A DNA stretch of 64,000 nt, from positions 62,001 through 126,000 of the forward strand of contig NZ_MIGY01000001.1 in assembly GCF_002940665.1 (NCBI RefSeq), read 5' to 3'. Both the position numbers and the translations under genes were made by a program. The DNA is from Xanthomonas arboricola (GTDB taxonomy: Bacteria > Pseudomonadota > Gammaproteobacteria > Xanthomonadales > Xanthomonadaceae). Shown piece by piece: positions 52,134-61,262 of this stretch (the first letter of the stretch is position 1; each line of letters starts with the position of its first letter). A model generated the notes under the pieces. That model was not told the origin of the DNA. It was given only the letters and a program-made list of their open reading frames with translations, and did no database searches.

Positions 52134-52320
52134 AACGAGCCGCGCCGATGGGCGATAGCCATCGTGCATCTTGCACGCGGGCCCTCGCGGGTTGGCGGCG
52201 GGTTGGACCGAGACCTCAATACCAGCCTCCGTGCGCACGGTGCCGGCGATGCGCCGCGGGCCATCAGCCACTGCATGCTCGGTGCCGTGGCGATGGCCTG
52301 CGGCAACGATCGGCGCAGCC

Positions 52321-53916
52321 TCACTTCTGCGTCGGCTGCGCTGCCGCCACCGGCGTCAACACCAGATCCTGGAAATCGAAGCTGAAATCGGTCAACGGCG
52401 AGATCGCCTCCATCCGCATCTCACGTACCGTGCCATCCGGGGTCAGCGCAAAATTGACGAAGGCATCGGCATTCAGGGAGCGGTCGTCCCAGCGCACGAT
52501 GAAGCCGTCGTGCTGCCAATGCTCCAGCGTGCCGACCAACTGCGCGGTCTTGGCGAACTGCATGCGCAGGCGCTTGCCGTCCTGACGGATCACCACATCG
52601 CCGTACCACGGGTCGCGATAGGTCGCCGCATAACCGCGCAGCGGCAGCGACGGCGTGGAGCGCGCTGCGCGTGCGTCCAGATGCTTCTTCCAGCTGGTGT
52701 CCGCATCGCCCTCGGCCTTGCTCACGGCCTTGGAATAGGCAGCGGTCCAATCGGTGGCCGGCACCTGCAAGAACGCATCCAGCACCTGCAGGGTCACCGC
52801 ATTGAAGGCCGCGCCGATCTCCTGATTGGTCAATACCACCACACCCAACTGTTGCTCGGGCACCAGCGTCAGCCGCGACACCATGCCCGGCCAGCCGCCG
52901 GTGTGCCACACCAGCCGATGGCCGCGGTAATCGCTCAGGCTCCAGCCCTCTCCGTAGCCGGAAAACTGGGGGCGGGCTGCCGCCAGCTCCGGCACGGCCG
53001 GGTCGGCAATCGCGATCGGCGTGATCATCGACCACATCTCCCGCTGCCGTTCGGCACTGAACAGCGGCGTGCCATCGGGCAGGACGCCCCCGGCCAGTTG
53101 CACGGTCATCCACAACGCCATGTCGTGCGCGCTGGAATAGATGCCGCCGGCACCGGAGTTGTTGGACCAGGTCAGCGGCGCGACCGTGCGCAGCTCGACG
53201 AAGTCGTACTTGGCATGGCCCACGGCCGCGTTGTCGCCCGGCTGCAGATGATCGGCATTGAAGCGCGTGCCGCGCATGCCCACCGGGGCGAAGATGCGTT
53301 GTTGCAGAAACGCCGCATAGGTCTGCCCGGAGACCTGCTCGATCACCTTCTGCGCCACTGCGTACAGGATGTTGTCGTAGGCATAGCGATCGCGGAAACC
53401 GCCCTTCAACGGTACCTTGGACAGGCGCTGCACCACCTCGTCGGTGCTGTAGCTGGTGGTCGGCCAGAACAACAGATCGCCCGCACCCAGGCTCAAGCCG
53501 CTGCGGTGCGCGAGCAGATCGCGCAGACGCATCTCGCCGCTGACGTACGGGTCGGCCATGCGGAACCACGGCAGGTGGTCGATGACCTTGTCGTCGAGCG
53601 AGAGCTTGCCCTCGTCGGCCAGGATCGACAGCGATGCGGCAGTGAAGGCCTTGGTGTTGGAGGCGATCGCGAACAGCGTGTCGGCCTGCACCGGCGCAGG
53701 CTTGCCGATCTCGCGCACGCCGTAGCCGCGCTCCAGCACCACCTGCCCATCCTTGACGATGGCCACCGCAATGCCGGGTACATCGAACTGCTTGCGCACG
53801 CGTTCCATCTGCGCGTCGAACTGCTGCATGCCGGCCGGAAGCTCGGCCGCCTGCGTCGTCGCCACCAAGCTTGCCAGCATCAGCACGCCTCCACTCAGCC
53901 ATCGGTTCACGGTCAC
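52321..53916 (-). CDS. Exported serine hydrolase, class C beta-lactamase fold
   Basis: A 531-aa periplasmic protein of the beta-lactamase/D-aminopeptidase (EstB/PBP4*-like) family. The signal is LSGGVLMLASLVATTQAAE. The active-site Ser and Lys are in AIASNTKAFTAASL (SxxK), the Tyr in RYAYDNILYAV (YxN), and the third motif is HTGGWPGM. A C-terminal DUF3471-like beta domain starts near residue 410. Such proteins are esterases or peptidases and seldom true AmpC. The start is a GTG at 53916 with AGAGGA in front; a GTG at 53910 is also possible. rraA lies 22 bases upstream. Confidence 0.87.
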   Translation of the reverse strand: MTVNRWLSGGVLMLASLVATTQAAELPAGMQQFDAQMERVRKQFDVPGIAVAIVKDGQVVLERGYGVREIGKPAPVQADTLFAIASNTKAFTAASLSILADEGKLSLDDKVIDHLPWFRMADPYVSGEMRLRDLLAHRSGLSLGAGDLLFWPTTSYSTDEVVQRLSKVPLKGGFRDRYAYDNILYAVAQKVIEQVSGQTYAAFLQQRIFAPVGMRGTRFNADHLQPGDNAAVGHAKYDFVELRTVAPLTWSNNSGAGGIYSSAHDMALWMTVQLAGGVLPDGTPLFSAERQREMWSMITPIAIADPAVPELAAARPQFSGYGEGWSLSDYRGHRLVWHTGGWPGMVSRLTLVPEQQLGVVVLTNQEIGAAFNAVTLQVLDAFLQVPATDWTAAYSKAVSKAEGDADTSWKKHLDARAARSTPSLPLRGYAATYRDPWYGDVVIRQDGKRLRMQFAKTAQLVGTLEHWQHDGFIVRWDDRSLNADAFVNFALTPDGTVREMRMEAISPLTDFSFDFQDLVLTPVAAAQPTQK

Positions 53917-53938
53917 TGTCCCACGTCCTCTGATTCGC

Positions 53939-54439
53939 TCAGGTCGATCCGCCGGCACTGTCCAGCGACAGCGGCAGCGGTGCCACCAACACGCCGTTGC
54001 CATCGGCATACAGCCAATGGCCCGGCACGAAGGCCACGCCGGCAAAATTCACCGGCACATCCACATCGCCCAGATCGCGGCGCTCGGTGCGGCGTGGGCA
54101 GGCGCCCAACGCCAGCACGCCCAGCGGCAGCGTGGCGAGGATCTCCACATCGCGCACGCAGCCGTGGATCAACACGCCGGCCCAGCCGTTGGCGACCGCC
54201 TGCATCGCGATCTGGTCGCCCAGCAGCGCGTGCTTCAACGAGCCCTGCCCGTCCACCACCAGCACGCGGCCGTCGCCAGGCGTGGAGGCCAGCCGGCGCA
54301 CCCGCGAGTTGTCCTCGAAACAGCGCACGGTGACGATCGGCCCTGAGAACGCCGCACGTCCGCCATAGGAGCGGAACAACGGCTCGGCGATGCTCACCTC
54401 GGGGAAACGGTCACACAGATCGGGCGTGGTCCAGGTCAT
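53939..54439 (-). CDS. rraA: RraA-family regulator of RNase E (or aldolase homologue)
   Basis: A 166-aa trimeric RraA protein. Typical marks: [22 protein letters not shown] [20 protein letters not shown], and [34 protein letters not shown] and [19 protein letters not shown] follow. The length suits true RraA, which binds RNase E and slows mRNA decay. Related proteins are 4-hydroxy-4-methyl-2-oxoglutarate aldolases. The ATG at 54439 was chosen; the frame extends upstream without homology. It probably shares a transcript with the serine hydrolase gene. Confidence 0.9.
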   Translation of the reverse strand: MTWTTPDLCDRFPEVSIAEPLFRSYGGRAAFSGPIVTVRCFEDNSRVRRLASTPGDGRVLVVDGQGSLKHALLGDQIAMQAVANGWAGVLIHGCVRDVEILATLPLGVLALGACPRRTERRDLGDVDVPVNFAGVAFVPGHWLYADGNGVLVAPLPLSLDSAGGST

Positions 54440-54714
54440 CGCTGCGGTCCGGAAGAGGCGATCTGCGATGGTAGCGACATGGCCGCGTCCGTGTAAGCCG
54501 CCGATCGCCGGCTGGCCGGGCTGCGCCTGCATCGGTGTGCACAATGCCTACATGCCGCCCCGCGCCAACAGCCGCGCCTGCCTGGCAGTGTGCGCGAGCG
54601 TCTTGGCAGCTGCCCCACTTCGCTGCGCAGCTGCGGGGCTATCATCTGGGCGGCCTGCCACATGTGCGCGTATCCGACATGCCGGGGGGCGCTCACGCCA
54701 ACGTGGAATCGCTC

Positions 54715-55548
54715 ATGACCGATCTGTTCGCTGCCACCCCGCCCGCGCTCGATGGCATCCACGTCGGTATCGGCGGCTGGGTGTATGCGCCTTGGCGGGC
54801 GGGGATGTTCTATCCGCAAGGGCTGGTGCAGCGCCGCGAGCTGGAATACGCAAGCCGCCACGTCACCGCCATCGAGATCAACGGCACGTATTACGGAACG
54901 CAGAAACCGGCGACCTACGCGAAGTGGCGCGACCAGGTACCGCCCGGGTTCGTCTTCTCGGCCAAGGCACCGCGCCGCATTACCCAGTCGCGCAAACTGG
55001 CCGGCACGCAGCCGCAGGTGGACGACTTCATCGGCGGTATTGTCGAGCTCGGCGACACGCTGGGGCCGCTGGTGTGGCAGTTCGAACAAGGGCATCGGCT
55101 GCAGGCCGACGACCTGGACGCCTTTTTGTCGTTGCTGCCCAAACGCGCCGGCAAGCGCGTGCTGCGCCATGTGCTGGAAATCCGCGACCACGACGCGGTG
55201 GATGCGTCGCTGCTGGCACTGGTGCGCCGGCATGGAGTGGCCACGGTATTCACCGATTCGGACGAGCATCCGTCCTTTGCCGATCTGTCCACCGACTTCG
55301 TCTATGCACGCCTGATGCGCAGCCAGGCGCGCCTGGCTGCCGGTTACCCGGCGCCGGCACTGGGGCAGTGGGCCGAGCGCATCCAGGCCTGGCAGCGCGG
55401 CGACGATCCGGCGGATCTGCCGCATATCGACGCGTCGACGCACGTCGCGGCCATGCCGCGCGAGGTGTTCGTGTTTTTCATCAGTGCCGCCAAGGAGCGC
55501 AATCCGGCTGCGGCAATGGCGTTGTTGCAGCAATTGGGTTCGCGCTAG
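54715..55548 (+). CDS. DUF72 protein
   Basis: A 277-aa protein of the DUF72 (YecE) family with a TIM-barrel fold. Family marks: HVGIGGWVYAPWRAGMFYP, ELEYASRHVTAIEINGTYYG, FVFSAKAPRRITQSRKL and LGPLVWQFEQ. A region with HVLEIRDHDAVD and VFTDSDEHPSFADLSTDFVYAR follows, then FVFFISAAKERNPAAAM near the end. Function unknown, possibly nuclease- or phosphoesterase-like. The ATG at 54715 is used; an ATG at 54679 would add 12 residues. Confidence 0.9.
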   Translation: MTDLFAATPPALDGIHVGIGGWVYAPWRAGMFYPQGLVQRRELEYASRHVTAIEINGTYYGTQKPATYAKWRDQVPPGFVFSAKAPRRITQSRKLAGTQPQVDDFIGGIVELGDTLGPLVWQFEQGHRLQADDLDAFLSLLPKRAGKRVLRHVLEIRDHDAVDASLLALVRRHGVATVFTDSDEHPSFADLSTDFVYARLMRSQARLAAGYPAPALGQWAERIQAWQRGDDPADLPHIDASTHVAAMPREVFVFFISAAKERNPAAAMALLQQLGSR

Positions 55549-55585
55549 CACAGGCGTTGCGTCGCGTCTTCGGCGACAATGGCGC

Positions 55586-56533
55586 ATGCCCACGACCGAC
55601 CTGCGCAAGGCGCAACTGCAAATCCATTTCTGCGTCCTGCTCTGGGGCATCACCGCGATCCTGGGCAAGCTGATCACGCTGCCTGCGCTGCCACTGGTGT
55701 GGTGGCGCATGTTGATCGTGGTGGTGGCGCTGGCGCTGTTGCCGCGCGTGTGGCGTGGACTGCGCGGCTTGTCCGGGCGCGTGGTGCTGGGTTATTGCGG
55801 CATCGGCGCGTTGGTGGCCCTGCACTGGCTGACCTTCTACGGCGCGATCAAGCTGGCCAATGCCTCGGTGGCCGCGACCTGCATTGCGCTGGCCCCGGTG
55901 TTCACCGCAGTGATCGAGCCATGGGTGACGCAGCGCCCTTTCCGCCCGCGCGAATTGCTGTTCGGCCTGGCGGTGCTGCCCGGCGTGGCCCTGGTGGTCG
56001 GCGGGGTGCCCGATGGCATGCGTGCCGGGGTGGTGGTCGGCGCGATTTCGGCGGTGTTCGTCGGCCTGTTCGGCTCGCTCAACAAGCGCATGGTGGCGCA
56101 TGCCGACCCGCTCACCGTCACCGCGCTGGAACTGGGCGCCGGCACGCTGACCCTGACCGTGCTGGCGCCGGCCATGCCATTGGTGCTGCCGTCGCTGCAC
56201 GGCGCGCTGCTGATCGTTCCCAGCCTGCACGACGGCGTCCTGCTGCTGGTGCTTTCGCTGGTTTGCACCTTGCTGCCGTTTGCGCTGGCGCTGGTGGCAC
56301 TGCGCCATCTCAGCGCCTACTCGGTGCAACTGGTGACCAATCTCGAACCGGTCTACGCCATCTTGCTGGCAATCGTCCTGCTCGGCGAGCAACGTGAGCT
56401 GACCCTACAGTTCTATCTCGGCGTGGCGATCATTCTCGGCGCGGTGTTCCTGCATCCGGTGCTGGAACGCCGACGCAGGATCGTGCATCCGGAACTGCTC
56501 GGCACTGCCGAGGCGAAGAACATCGTCGACTGA
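55586..56533 (+). CDS. EamA-family (DMT) transporter
   Basis: A 315-aa ten-helix protein with two EamA repeats. First repeat: IHFCVLLWGITAILGKLITLPALPLVWWRM in short (VLLWGITAILGKLI). WLTFYGAIKLANASVAATCI and APVFTAVIEPWV are visible. The second repeat starts near GAISAVFVGLFGSLNKRMV and ends AILLAIVLLGEQRELTLQFY. It follows the DUF72 gene by 37 bases, so both may be one unit. Substrate unknown; exporters of this kind move metabolites out of the cell. Confidence 0.88.
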   Translation: MPTTDLRKAQLQIHFCVLLWGITAILGKLITLPALPLVWWRMLIVVVALALLPRVWRGLRGLSGRVVLGYCGIGALVALHWLTFYGAIKLANASVAATCIALAPVFTAVIEPWVTQRPFRPRELLFGLAVLPGVALVVGGVPDGMRAGVVVGAISAVFVGLFGSLNKRMVAHADPLTVTALELGAGTLTLTVLAPAMPLVLPSLHGALLIVPSLHDGVLLLVLSLVCTLLPFALALVALRHLSAYSVQLVTNLEPVYAILLAIVLLGEQRELTLQFYLGVAIILGAVFLHPVLERRRRIVHPELLGTAEAKNIVD

Positions 56534-56561
56534 CCGCACGGCACAACCAACAACCGTCGTC

Positions 56562-56584
56562 GTAGGAGCGGCCCAGGCCGCGAC
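56562..56584. repeat. REP-like hairpin with GTAG head
   Basis: GTAGGAGCGGCCCAGGCCGC starts at 56,562: the head GTAG, then stem GCGGCC / GGCCGC around CA (56,568-56,581), then GAC. This is the classic REP sequence of xanthomonads and pseudomonads, mobilised by RAYT (REP-associated tyrosine) transposases. No RAYT gene is in the window. It lies between two convergent genes. Confidence 0.8.
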
Positions 56585-56621
56585 CGGCCCTATCGATGAC
56601 GCACCCGCGTGCGCACGCCAC

Positions 56622-57743
56622 CTACCCCAACGCCACCACCTGGTCGCGCCCGCCACGCTTGGCCGCATACAGGGCCTGATCGGCACGCTTGATCACCGCC
56701 TCCACGCTTTCCTGCGGATGCAGCGTGGCCACGCCGATGCTCACCGTCACCGGCAGCGCGATCGTCATCACCGCCACGCTCTGGCGCAGGTATTCGCACT
56801 GCACCCGTGCCTGCAGCAAATCCACATTGGGCAGCAGCAGCACGAATTCCTCGCCACCGTAACGCGCAATGGTGCCGGCACCGGCCACATGCGCGCGCAA
56901 CAATGCCGACAGTTCGCGCAGCACCACATCGCCCTGGTCGTGCCCATGCACGTCGTTGACGGTCTTGAAGTGATCCACGTCCAGCAACGCCACCGACAAC
57001 GGCTGGCCTGCCGCACGTGTCTGGTCCATGGCCGCAGCCAAGGCCACTGCAAACGCGCGTCGATTGGGCAAGCCGGTCAGCGGATCGGTACGGGGCTGCT
57101 CGACCAGATCGGCATTCAACGCATCCATTTGCGCGTAGTAACCGGCCAGTTGCTGCTCGTACCATTCGCGCTCATGCAGTTGCTGCCGCAGGCGCTTGCC
57201 GGCCAGACGCAGTTCCAGCAGATGCGCGGCCTGGCGCGACAATGCCTGCAAGGCGGCGCGCTGCTCGTCGCGCAGATGCGCCGGCGTCTGGTCGAAGACG
57301 CATAACGAGCCCAGCGCCATGCCCGCGCTGGTCACCAACGGCGCGCCGGCGTAGAAGCGCACCGCAGAACTGCCGGTCACCATCGGGTTGTCGTGGAAGC
57401 GCGGGTCGAGCAAGGTGTCGTCGACCATCATCACTTCGTCCGGGCGCAGGATCGCATGCGCGCAGAACGAGATGTCGCGCGATGCTTCGCCGCGCGGTGC
57501 GCCATGTGCGGACTTGAACCATTGCCGCTGTTCGTCCACCAGCACCACCGCCGCCATCTGCGTCTCGCACAGCGTGGACGCAATCATGGTGAGGTCGTCG
57601 AAGGCACGTTCGGGCGGCGAATCCAGCACCTCGTACTGACGCAGCGCTGCGAGCCGGCTTCGTTGTCCGGCAATGTCGGTTTGATCACTCTGCCCGCTCC
57701 CCAGCTGGCTGTCAGCGTCGGAAAGTATGACCGAGCCGGCCAT
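56622..57743 (-). CDS. GAF-GGDEF diguanylate cyclase
   Basis: A 373-aa cytoplasmic protein that would make cyclic di-GMP. A GAF domain covers residues about 20-165 (VVLVDEQRQWFKSAHGAPRG, then APLVTSAGMALGSLCVFDQ). A helical linker follows. The GGDEF domain begins RTDPLTGLPNRRAFAVAL near residue 215 and has the active motif YGGEEFVLLLP. The RxxD inhibitory site usual five residues before the motif is missing (AGAGTIAR), so product inhibition is probably absent. The ATG at 57743 was chosen. GAF domains bind small ligands or haem; the ligand is unknown. Confidence 0.9.
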   Translation of the reverse strand: MAGSVILSDADSQLGSGQSDQTDIAGQRSRLAALRQYEVLDSPPERAFDDLTMIASTLCETQMAAVVLVDEQRQWFKSAHGAPRGEASRDISFCAHAILRPDEVMMVDDTLLDPRFHDNPMVTGSSAVRFYAGAPLVTSAGMALGSLCVFDQTPAHLRDEQRAALQALSRQAAHLLELRLAGKRLRQQLHEREWYEQQLAGYYAQMDALNADLVEQPRTDPLTGLPNRRAFAVALAAAMDQTRAAGQPLSVALLDVDHFKTVNDVHGHDQGDVVLRELSALLRAHVAGAGTIARYGGEEFVLLLPNVDLLQARVQCEYLRQSVAVMTIALPVTVSIGVATLHPQESVEAVIKRADQALYAAKRGGRDQVVALG

Positions 57744-57813
57744 GCGCGGCCATCGGCTTGCGCATGCAGCCGACGCACCGTGCCGCTGGTTCAGCCCAGT
57801 GTGCCCGAACAGC

Positions 57814-58536
57814 TCACCAGTCGGCGCGCTGCGGTAGCAATCCGCGCAATTCCGCATCGCTGAGATTGCGCCACTGCCCGGGCTTGAGCGCGGCCAGCTT
57901 GATGTTGTCGATGCGCACCCGGCGCAGCTGGGTCACGCGGTAGCCGAATTCGGCGGACATCAGGCGGATCTGCCGATTCAAACCCTGCTCCAGCACGATG
58001 CGGAAGCCGAACTTGGCGATGCGCGCGGTGCGGCACGGCAACGTGGTCTCGTTGTGGATGCGCACGCCGCGCGCCATGCCACGCAGGAATTCGTCGGTAA
58101 CCGGCTTGTTGACCGCCACCAGATATTCCTTCTGGTGGCGATTTTCCGCGCGCAGGATCTCGTTGACGATGTTGCCGTTGCTGGTCATCAGGATCAGCCC
58201 CTCGGACTCCTTGTCGAGCCGGCCGACCGGGAAGATGCGCTGCTCGTGGCCGACGAACTCGACGATATTGCCCTTGACCGAACTCTCGGTGGTGCAGGTG
58301 ATGCCCACCGGCTTGTTGAGCGCGATGTAGACATGCTTGCGGCCACCGGGCTTGCCGGCGGCGCGCGTGCGCAGCGGCTGGCCGTCCACCAGCACGGTGT
58401 CTTCCTCGCCCACCACCGCACCGGTGCCGGCAGCCACGCCATTGACGGTGACCCGGCGTTCGCCGATCAGGCGATCGGCCTCGCGGCGGGAGCAGAAGCC
58501 GGTTTCGGCGATGTATTTGTTGAGTCGGGTCGTCAT
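57814..58536 (-). CDS. rluF: RsuA/RluF-family pseudouridine synthase
   Basis: A 240-aa enzyme changing uridine to pseudouridine in rRNA. An S4 RNA-binding domain opens the protein (RLNKYIAETGFCSRREADRLI). The catalytic Asp motif is PVGRLDKESEGLILMTSNG near residue 105. The core ends with EQGLNRQIRLMSAEFGYRVTQLRRVRI. RluF modifies U2604 of 23S rRNA in E. coli; the near relative RluB/RluE differ in length. It lies between two cyclic-di-GMP genes on the same strand without obvious connection. Confidence 0.9.
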   Translation of the reverse strand: MTTRLNKYIAETGFCSRREADRLIGERRVTVNGVAAGTGAVVGEEDTVLVDGQPLRTRAAGKPGGRKHVYIALNKPVGITCTTESSVKGNIVEFVGHEQRIFPVGRLDKESEGLILMTSNGNIVNEILRAENRHQKEYLVAVNKPVTDEFLRGMARGVRIHNETTLPCRTARIAKFGFRIVLEQGLNRQIRLMSAEFGYRVTQLRRVRIDNIKLAALKPGQWRNLSDAELRGLLPQRADW

Positions 58537-58584
58537 CGGCCGATTATCGGCGATTTGGAGCGGCGCGCGTGCACCAATCTGCGA

Positions 58585-60990
58585 TCAGGACAGCGCCAAC
58601 AGCGGTTGCCCGGCATGCAGCAGCTCGTCCAGCGGGCATGGCCGATGCAGGCTGAAACCCTGCACCTGGCCGACACCGGCCTCGCGCAGACCGGGAATGT
58701 CCGCCTCCGACTCCACGCCCTCGGCCACCACTTCGATCCCCAGCGCCAGGCCTACCTGCGCGATCGAATGCACTGCCGCACGGTCCACCGCGTCATGCGC
58801 GTAATTGCGCACGAAGCCGCAATCGATCTTGAGAACATCCACGGTGAATTGCTTGAGATAGCCGAACGAGGCCAGGCCGCTGCCGAAATCGTCCAGCGCC
58901 ACATGGCAGCCGCGCGCGCGCACGCTCTGCACGAAGCGCTGCGCATGCTCCAGATCGCCGATGACGGCGGTCTCGGTGATCTCCATGCACAGCTTGGGCA
59001 CCAGGCCGGGGTAGCGTTCGAACAAGGACCACACGAAATCGAGAAAGTCCGGCTGCGCGATCGACTGTGCAGACAGATTGACGTGGCACAGGTCCAGCAT
59101 GGCCACATGCATCGGATTGGCCGCCAGCTGCGCGCACAGCGTTTCCAGCACATGCACATCGACCATGCGTCCCAGGCCGTAGCGCTCCACCGCAGGCAGA
59201 AATTCGCCCGGACTCAGCACCCGCCCGTCGCGCGCGCGCATGCGCACCAGCACTTCGTACTGCAGGCGTTGCGGATCGCTCAACACCTGGATCTTCTGCG
59301 CATACAACAGCAGGCGGTCTTCGGCGAGCGCCTGCTGCACCGCGCTGATCCAGCCGCCGTCGTGGCGGCGCCGTGCCAGGGCCAGATCGCTTTCGCCGAA
59401 ACAGCGGATCCGGTTGCGCCCCTCTTCCTTGGCCGCATAGCAGGCCAGATCGGCGGCGGTCATCAAGGCATTGACGTCGCTGGCGCCCTGGCGGATTTCC
59501 ACCACGCCGAAGCTGCAACTCGGCGTCAGCGGCCGTCCACCCCGATGGCTCCACGGCTGGCCCAGCACCGCATGCATGCGCTCGAGCAGGGTCCGCGCCT
59601 GCACCAGATCGGTATTGGCCAGCAGGATCGCAAATTCGTCGCCACCCAGCCGCCCCAGCCAGTCGCCGGAGCGCAACTGCATGGTGATCACGTCGGCGAA
59701 GTGGCACAGGAATTTATCGCCCACCGCATGCCCGAAGGTGTCGTTGACCAGCTTGAAGTGATCCAGGTCGACGAAACACAGCGCGTGGCACAGCTGCGGC
59801 GATTGCGGCGGCTCGATCAGGCGAAATAGCCGGCGTTCGATCTCACGGCGGTTGATCAGGCCGGTCAAGGCATCGTGACGCGCGTGGAAGGCGACTTCGT
59901 CGGCCAGCTCGTGCGCATGCGAGACGTCTTCGATCACCGCCAGTACCAGGGTCGGCTCCTCCGGGCCGGGCTCCACCAGCGACGCGCTCCAGCGCCCCCA
60001 CATCACCCCGCCATCGGCGCGCAGAAAGCGTCGCTCGCCGGTCTGCAGCAGCGTCGGCCAGTCGACCAGGCCGCGGCTGTCCAGCGCGATGTCGTCCGGA
60101 TGCATCACCTCGGCCAGCGTGCAGGTCTGCAGTTCCTCCGGCCGGTAGCGCAGGATGTTGGCCATCGCGGCATTGGCGTCGAGCACTCGGCCGCGCAGGT
60201 CGAACTTGACCATGCCCAGCGCCGCCTGCTCGAACGCGGTGCGAAAGCGTCCCTCGTGCGAGAGCAGATAATTGCGGATGCGGCGCATCGCCAGCACGCA
60301 GGTGGTCAGCACCAGCAACAAGGTCGCCAGGCTGCAGGTCACCATCACGTCGTGCAGCAGCCGCGCGCAACCGACCAGCAGCGCCTGGAACTGCGCCGCA
60401 TCGCTGCGCATGCGGCCGTCGAGCAGATGCAGCTCGTCGCGCAAGGCCTGCAACGCGCGCGGATCCGGCCGGCTGGTGGCCTGCACGGATGCGGCCCGGT
60501 CGGCCAGGGCGCTCAGCTGCGACAGGTCGGCATCGGTGTGTTTCCATATCGCGATGGCATCGCCCAGATACGGAAGGACATGGCCGTAGCGATACAGCCG
60601 CACCATTTGCGGCATGTCCTCACGGGCATTGCGGCCGGCGGCCAGCCCGGCATATACCGCAGTCCGGTCGATCACCGGCTGCTCGACCGCCTCGCGTGCC
60701 GCGCGGTCGCCGAGCGGCACGTCCAGTGCGCGGCAGGCGGCCTGCAGGTCGGCCGGATCGCCGCTACCCAGATAGCGCTCCAGCCAGTATGCCGACTCCT
60801 GCTGGGCATTGGACCAGTGGCTCTGGCCGACGATCCAGGCCATTGCCCCGGACTGGATCTCGATCACCAGCGCCGAGAGCGCCGCCATGCTGACGGCCAT
60901 GCCGATCAACAAGGCCAAGGGAAGCGTCAGCCAGCCGCGCATCAGGTGCATGGTCCGCCTATTGCTCTTGCCGCCCGCCTTCTGCGCCAT
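58585..60990 (-). CDS. Membrane PAS-GGDEF-EAL cyclic-di-GMP protein
   Basis: An 801-aa protein. A helix at residues about 18-40 (LTLPLALLIGMAVSMAAL) and a second near 215-237 frame a periplasmic sensor of about 175 residues. A PAS domain follows (LGMVKFDLRGRVLDANAAM). The GGDEF domain (RHDALTGLINRREIE) has an intact LGGDEFAIL near residue 450. The EAL domain has YEVLVRM (EVL form), VNLSAQS, CMEITETAV, LDDFGSGLASFGYLK and LKIDCGFV. It also has VAEGVES and QGFSLHRP, so phosphodiesterase residues look complete. Both activities are possible; one may dominate. The sensor ligand is unknown. Confidence 0.92.
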   Translation of the reverse strand: MAQKAGGKSNRRTMHLMRGWLTLPLALLIGMAVSMAALSALVIEIQSGAMAWIVGQSHWSNAQQESAYWLERYLGSGDPADLQAACRALDVPLGDRAAREAVEQPVIDRTAVYAGLAAGRNAREDMPQMVRLYRYGHVLPYLGDAIAIWKHTDADLSQLSALADRAASVQATSRPDPRALQALRDELHLLDGRMRSDAAQFQALLVGCARLLHDVMVTCSLATLLLVLTTCVLAMRRIRNYLLSHEGRFRTAFEQAALGMVKFDLRGRVLDANAAMANILRYRPEELQTCTLAEVMHPDDIALDSRGLVDWPTLLQTGERRFLRADGGVMWGRWSASLVEPGPEEPTLVLAVIEDVSHAHELADEVAFHARHDALTGLINRREIERRLFRLIEPPQSPQLCHALCFVDLDHFKLVNDTFGHAVGDKFLCHFADVITMQLRSGDWLGRLGGDEFAILLANTDLVQARTLLERMHAVLGQPWSHRGGRPLTPSCSFGVVEIRQGASDVNALMTAADLACYAAKEEGRNRIRCFGESDLALARRRHDGGWISAVQQALAEDRLLLYAQKIQVLSDPQRLQYEVLVRMRARDGRVLSPGEFLPAVERYGLGRMVDVHVLETLCAQLAANPMHVAMLDLCHVNLSAQSIAQPDFLDFVWSLFERYPGLVPKLCMEITETAVIGDLEHAQRFVQSVRARGCHVALDDFGSGLASFGYLKQFTVDVLKIDCGFVRNYAHDAVDRAAVHSIAQVGLALGIEVVAEGVESEADIPGLREAGVGQVQGFSLHRPCPLDELLHAGQPLLALS

Positions 60991-61240
60991 CGTCTTCCTC
61001 GACCCCTGCCGCCGCCCAATGCGATTGATGCGCCCGGTGGGCGCCTGAAGGCAGTAACGGCCGCAACGGCGCAGGCTGTATGGCAGCGCCCGCTTGGACG
61101 CGATCGAGGCAGGAACTTAGCTCGGCTAACGCGATGCCACCGGCAATCTCCGCCATGTCGGCACGTGACGCCTGCATGCCGATATGCACCAACTGGCATA
61201 ACGACTGCAGCGACCGGCCGCGTGGGCCGGACGACCGCAC
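60959..61240 (-). CDS. Possible small protein before the GGDEF-EAL gene
   Basis: A 93-aa frame on the minus strand from a GTG at 61240 that overlaps the start of the PAS-GGDEF-EAL gene by 32 bases. The middle part (ADMAEIAGGIALAELSSCLDRVQAG) looks helical and amphipathic, but the C-terminus is low-complexity and no family is recognised. The alternative is that the 250 bases here are only leader sequence. Weak evidence. Confidence 0.3.
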   Translation of the reverse strand: MRSSGPRGRSLQSLCQLVHIGMQASRADMAEIAGGIALAELSSCLDRVQAGAAIQPAPLRPLLPSGAHRAHQSHWAAAGVEEDDGAEGGRQEQ

Positions 61241-61262
61241 GCAACCGGATTGTCAGCGGCGC

